A stretch of DNA of 64,000 bases from Ferrimonas sediminicola (GTDB taxonomy: Bacteria; Pseudomonadota; Gammaproteobacteria; Enterobacterales; Shewanellaceae). A model generated the notes under the pieces. That model was not told the origin of the DNA, ran no database searches, and was given only the letters and a program-made list of their open reading frames with translations. This document shows positions 62,650 through 64,000 of this stretch, piece by piece; the stretch's first letter is position 1, and each line of letters begins with the position of its first letter. The stretch spans positions 186,001-250,000 of the forward strand of contig NZ_SWCI01000005.1 of the NCBI RefSeq assembly GCF_005116715.1. The letters run 5' to 3'. The translations under genes and the position numbers were made by a program.

Positions 62650-63357
62650 TTACAGGTGCAGGGTCTCCTTGACGAAGGGGATGGTCAGCCGACGCTGGGC
62701 CTGCATCGACGCCTTGTCGAGCCTGTCCAGCACGTCGAACAGGGTGCGAAGGTCCCGGGCAAGCCGGGTCAGCAGGAAGCGTCCCACATCCTCGGGCAGC
62801 TCCAGCCCCCGGGCCTTGGCGCGGCGCTGCAGCGCGGTCAGCTTCTCCTCGTCGGACAGGGACTGGACCTGGTAGTGCACCCCCCAGTTGAGTCGGGACA
62901 CCAGATCCGGCAACAGGAACCCGGCCTGGCCGGCCGGACAACTGGCGGAGACGATCAGCTTGCAGTCACCCCGTTCGTTGATCCTGTTGTAGAGATCAAA
63001 CACCGCCTCCTCCCAGAAGGGGTTGCGGGCCAGTTGATCGATGTCATCGAGACAGACCAGGGAGAGCTCCTCCAACCCCTCCAGTACCGCGGGAGACATG
63101 CTGGCATGGATGCCCAGGGGCAGGTAGAAGGCTTGACGGGCCAACTCCCGGGCGTGGGCGCAGGCGGCGTGCAGCAGGTGGGTTCGGCCGGATTTGGCCT
63201 GCCCCCACAGATAGGTCACAGTCTCCCCCCTGCCCTCGGCCACCTGGCGTATCGCCTCCAGCAACTGCTGGTTGGCCGCCGGGTAGTAGCTACCGAAGGT
63301 CTCATCATCCGGCAGATGCACTGGCAGAGAGAGCTGAATGGGTGAATTCGATTGCAC
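62650..63357 (-). CDS. hda: Hda, DnaA regulatory inactivator
   Basis: 235 residues, like E. coli Hda (233). A clamp-binding stretch QLSLPVHLPDD opens it, then P-loop-like WGQAKSGRTHLLHA, Walker B VCLDDIDQLA and sensor regions (ASCPAGQAGFLLPDLVSRLNW in part). Hda with the sliding clamp makes DnaA-ADP and prevents re-initiation. The start is GTG at 63357: the only other upstream ATG (63393) lies inside the -10 element of the promoter, so it cannot be in the message. Confidence 0.93.
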   Translation of the reverse strand: MQSNSPIQLSLPVHLPDDETFGSYYPAANQQLLEAIRQVAEGRGETVTYLWGQAKSGRTHLLHAACAHARELARQAFYLPLGIHASMSPAVLEGLEELSLVCLDDIDQLARNPFWEEAVFDLYNRINERGDCKLIVSASCPAGQAGFLLPDLVSRLNWGVHYQVQSLSDEEKLTALQRRAKARGLELPEDVGRFLLTRLARDLRTLFDVLDRLDKASMQAQRRLTIPFVKETLHL

Positions 63358-63391
63358 TAGGGATTTGGGTTCCGTTCTGCAAGGTGGCGCC

Positions 63392-63420
63392 ATTGTAGCA
63401 CGGGGTTGCGCCCGGCCCAA
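63392..63420 (-). promoter_or_regulatory. Promoter of hda
   Basis: On the minus strand TTGGGC (-35), exactly 17 bases, TACAAT (-10). The start site would be near 63385, giving a leader of about 28 bases. It abuts the DUF2066 stop codon. Confidence 0.7.
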
Positions 63421-63422
63421 TT

Positions 63423-64000
63423 TTACGGATTGCCTATCCAGCGATATCGGGTCTGAGTGACCATTTCATCGTCAGAGGAGAGCTGCTCCACCCTGGGCTC
63501 CAGTGCCAACATCTGCGCCAGCGCCTCCGGCGATCCCACCAGTTCCACCGCGAAGCTCACCTGGCGTCCCTGCAGGGCGATAACCTGCAGGCTGGACACG
63601 GCACTGAGTCCCTTGAGGTAGCGCTCCACCTCGACCAGCTCGGCCATGCTACCCTGTATCTCGAACACCAGTTGTCTGTGGGACTCCTCCTCGCTGGCCA
63701 CGGTGGCATAACGACGGGCGTAATAGCGGGCCAGCTCCTCCTGGATCCGGGACAACCCCTGCTCCACCCCGTCGACACGACCGCTCTTCTGCATCAGGCT
63801 GCGGCGGACTCCGCCAAAGCCGTAGCGATCCCCCTGCCCCTCTGGCTGATACGGGTAGAGTGACAGGGTGTAATACCAGCCATCGGCTCCGGGCCACACC
63901 CGGGCCAACATGAAAAAGTCGGCCTGATAGCGTTCACTGGCCTCGGCCACCGGCTCGACGAAGAAGCCCCAGACGTCATTGAGGCCGACGCGCATGGCGT
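63423..64000 (-). CDS. DUF2066 domain-containing protein (C-terminal part; runs off the right edge)
   Basis: The last 192 codons of a longer gene. The frame is open at the window edge, so the internal ATG at 63995 is not taken as its start. The visible part has LNDVWGFFVEPVAEASE, ARVWPGADGWYYTLSLYPYQ and a C-terminal domain with LVFEIQGSMAELVEVERYLKG. DUF2066 genes next to hda are common in Shewanella and relatives. Their function is unknown; an exported location is usual, but the N-terminus is not visible. Confidence 0.8.
   Translation of the reverse strand, partial: AMRVGLNDVWGFFVEPVAEASERYQADFFMLARVWPGADGWYYTLSLYPYQPEGQGDRYGFGGVRRSLMQKSGRVDGVEQGLSRIQEELARYYARRYATVASEEESHRQLVFEIQGSMAELVEVERYLKGLSAVSSLQVIALQGRQVSFAVELVGSPEALAQMLALEPRVEQLSSDDEMVTQTRYRWIGNP

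Overview
The window looks like a stretch of core chromosome from a GC-rich marine gammaproteobacterium of the Alteromonadales/Shewanella side of the class. A Ferrimonas-like genome is my best guess, inferred from gene order and protein similarity rather than from any marker gene. Nothing here looks like a prophage, integron, IS element, CRISPR array or plasmid. No tRNA or rRNA gene was seen. Genes are dense, overlaps of 1 to 11 bases are common, and many operons end in clear intrinsic terminators.

Layout. 1-5.2 kb: the 5' part of an L,D-transpeptidase gene (minus), an HU-family protein, a DUF885 metallopeptidase-like lipoprotein and the msrPQ periplasmic methionine sulfoxide reductase pair. 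5.3-17.4 kb: rmuC, the lytic transglycosylase slt, a MoxR / DUF58 / transglutaminase-TgpA operon, sbcB, cdd (with a well-placed CRP site), a beta-hydroxyacid dehydrogenase and a LysR regulator. 17.4-23.6 kb (minus): yceD-rpmF-plsX-fabH-fabD-fabG-acpP-fabF, the fatty-acid and phospholipid initiation cluster, with maf divergent from it. 24.5-34.4 kb: an Mpo1-like membrane protein, two tandem RarD-type permeases and a tripartite-efflux operon with one membrane-fusion lipoprotein and two different RND pumps. 34.5-38.4 kb: a TonB-dependent receptor, a periplasmic metallo-beta-lactamase-fold hydrolase and a small membrane protein.

38.4-48.2 kb is an envelope block: msbA-lpxK-ycaR-kdsB (lipid A/Kdo synthesis and export), comEC, a DUF2062 protein carrying a striking (AATGGC)15 coding repeat, and lolCDE (lipoprotein release). 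48.2-53.5 kb: a PilZ-family protein, mfd and csiV. 53.4-64 kb: acyP, ycfP, sdaA, queE, perM, a TusA-like protein, bepA, an ArsC/YfgD-type protein, DUF2069, a large lipoprotein with an HExxH motif, hda, and the 3' part of a DUF2066 gene that runs off the right edge.

The genes mostly serve the cell envelope (peptidoglycan remodelling, phospholipid, LPS, lipoprotein and outer-membrane quality control) and genome maintenance (RmuC, ExoI, Mfd, Hda). The most unusual items are the hexanucleotide coding repeat, a 15-bp inverted repeat running into a start codon, a possible CRP-linked small RNA or attenuator on the minus strand near 0.8-1.1 kb, a predicted leaderless yceD transcript, and the uncharacterised HExxH lipoprotein.
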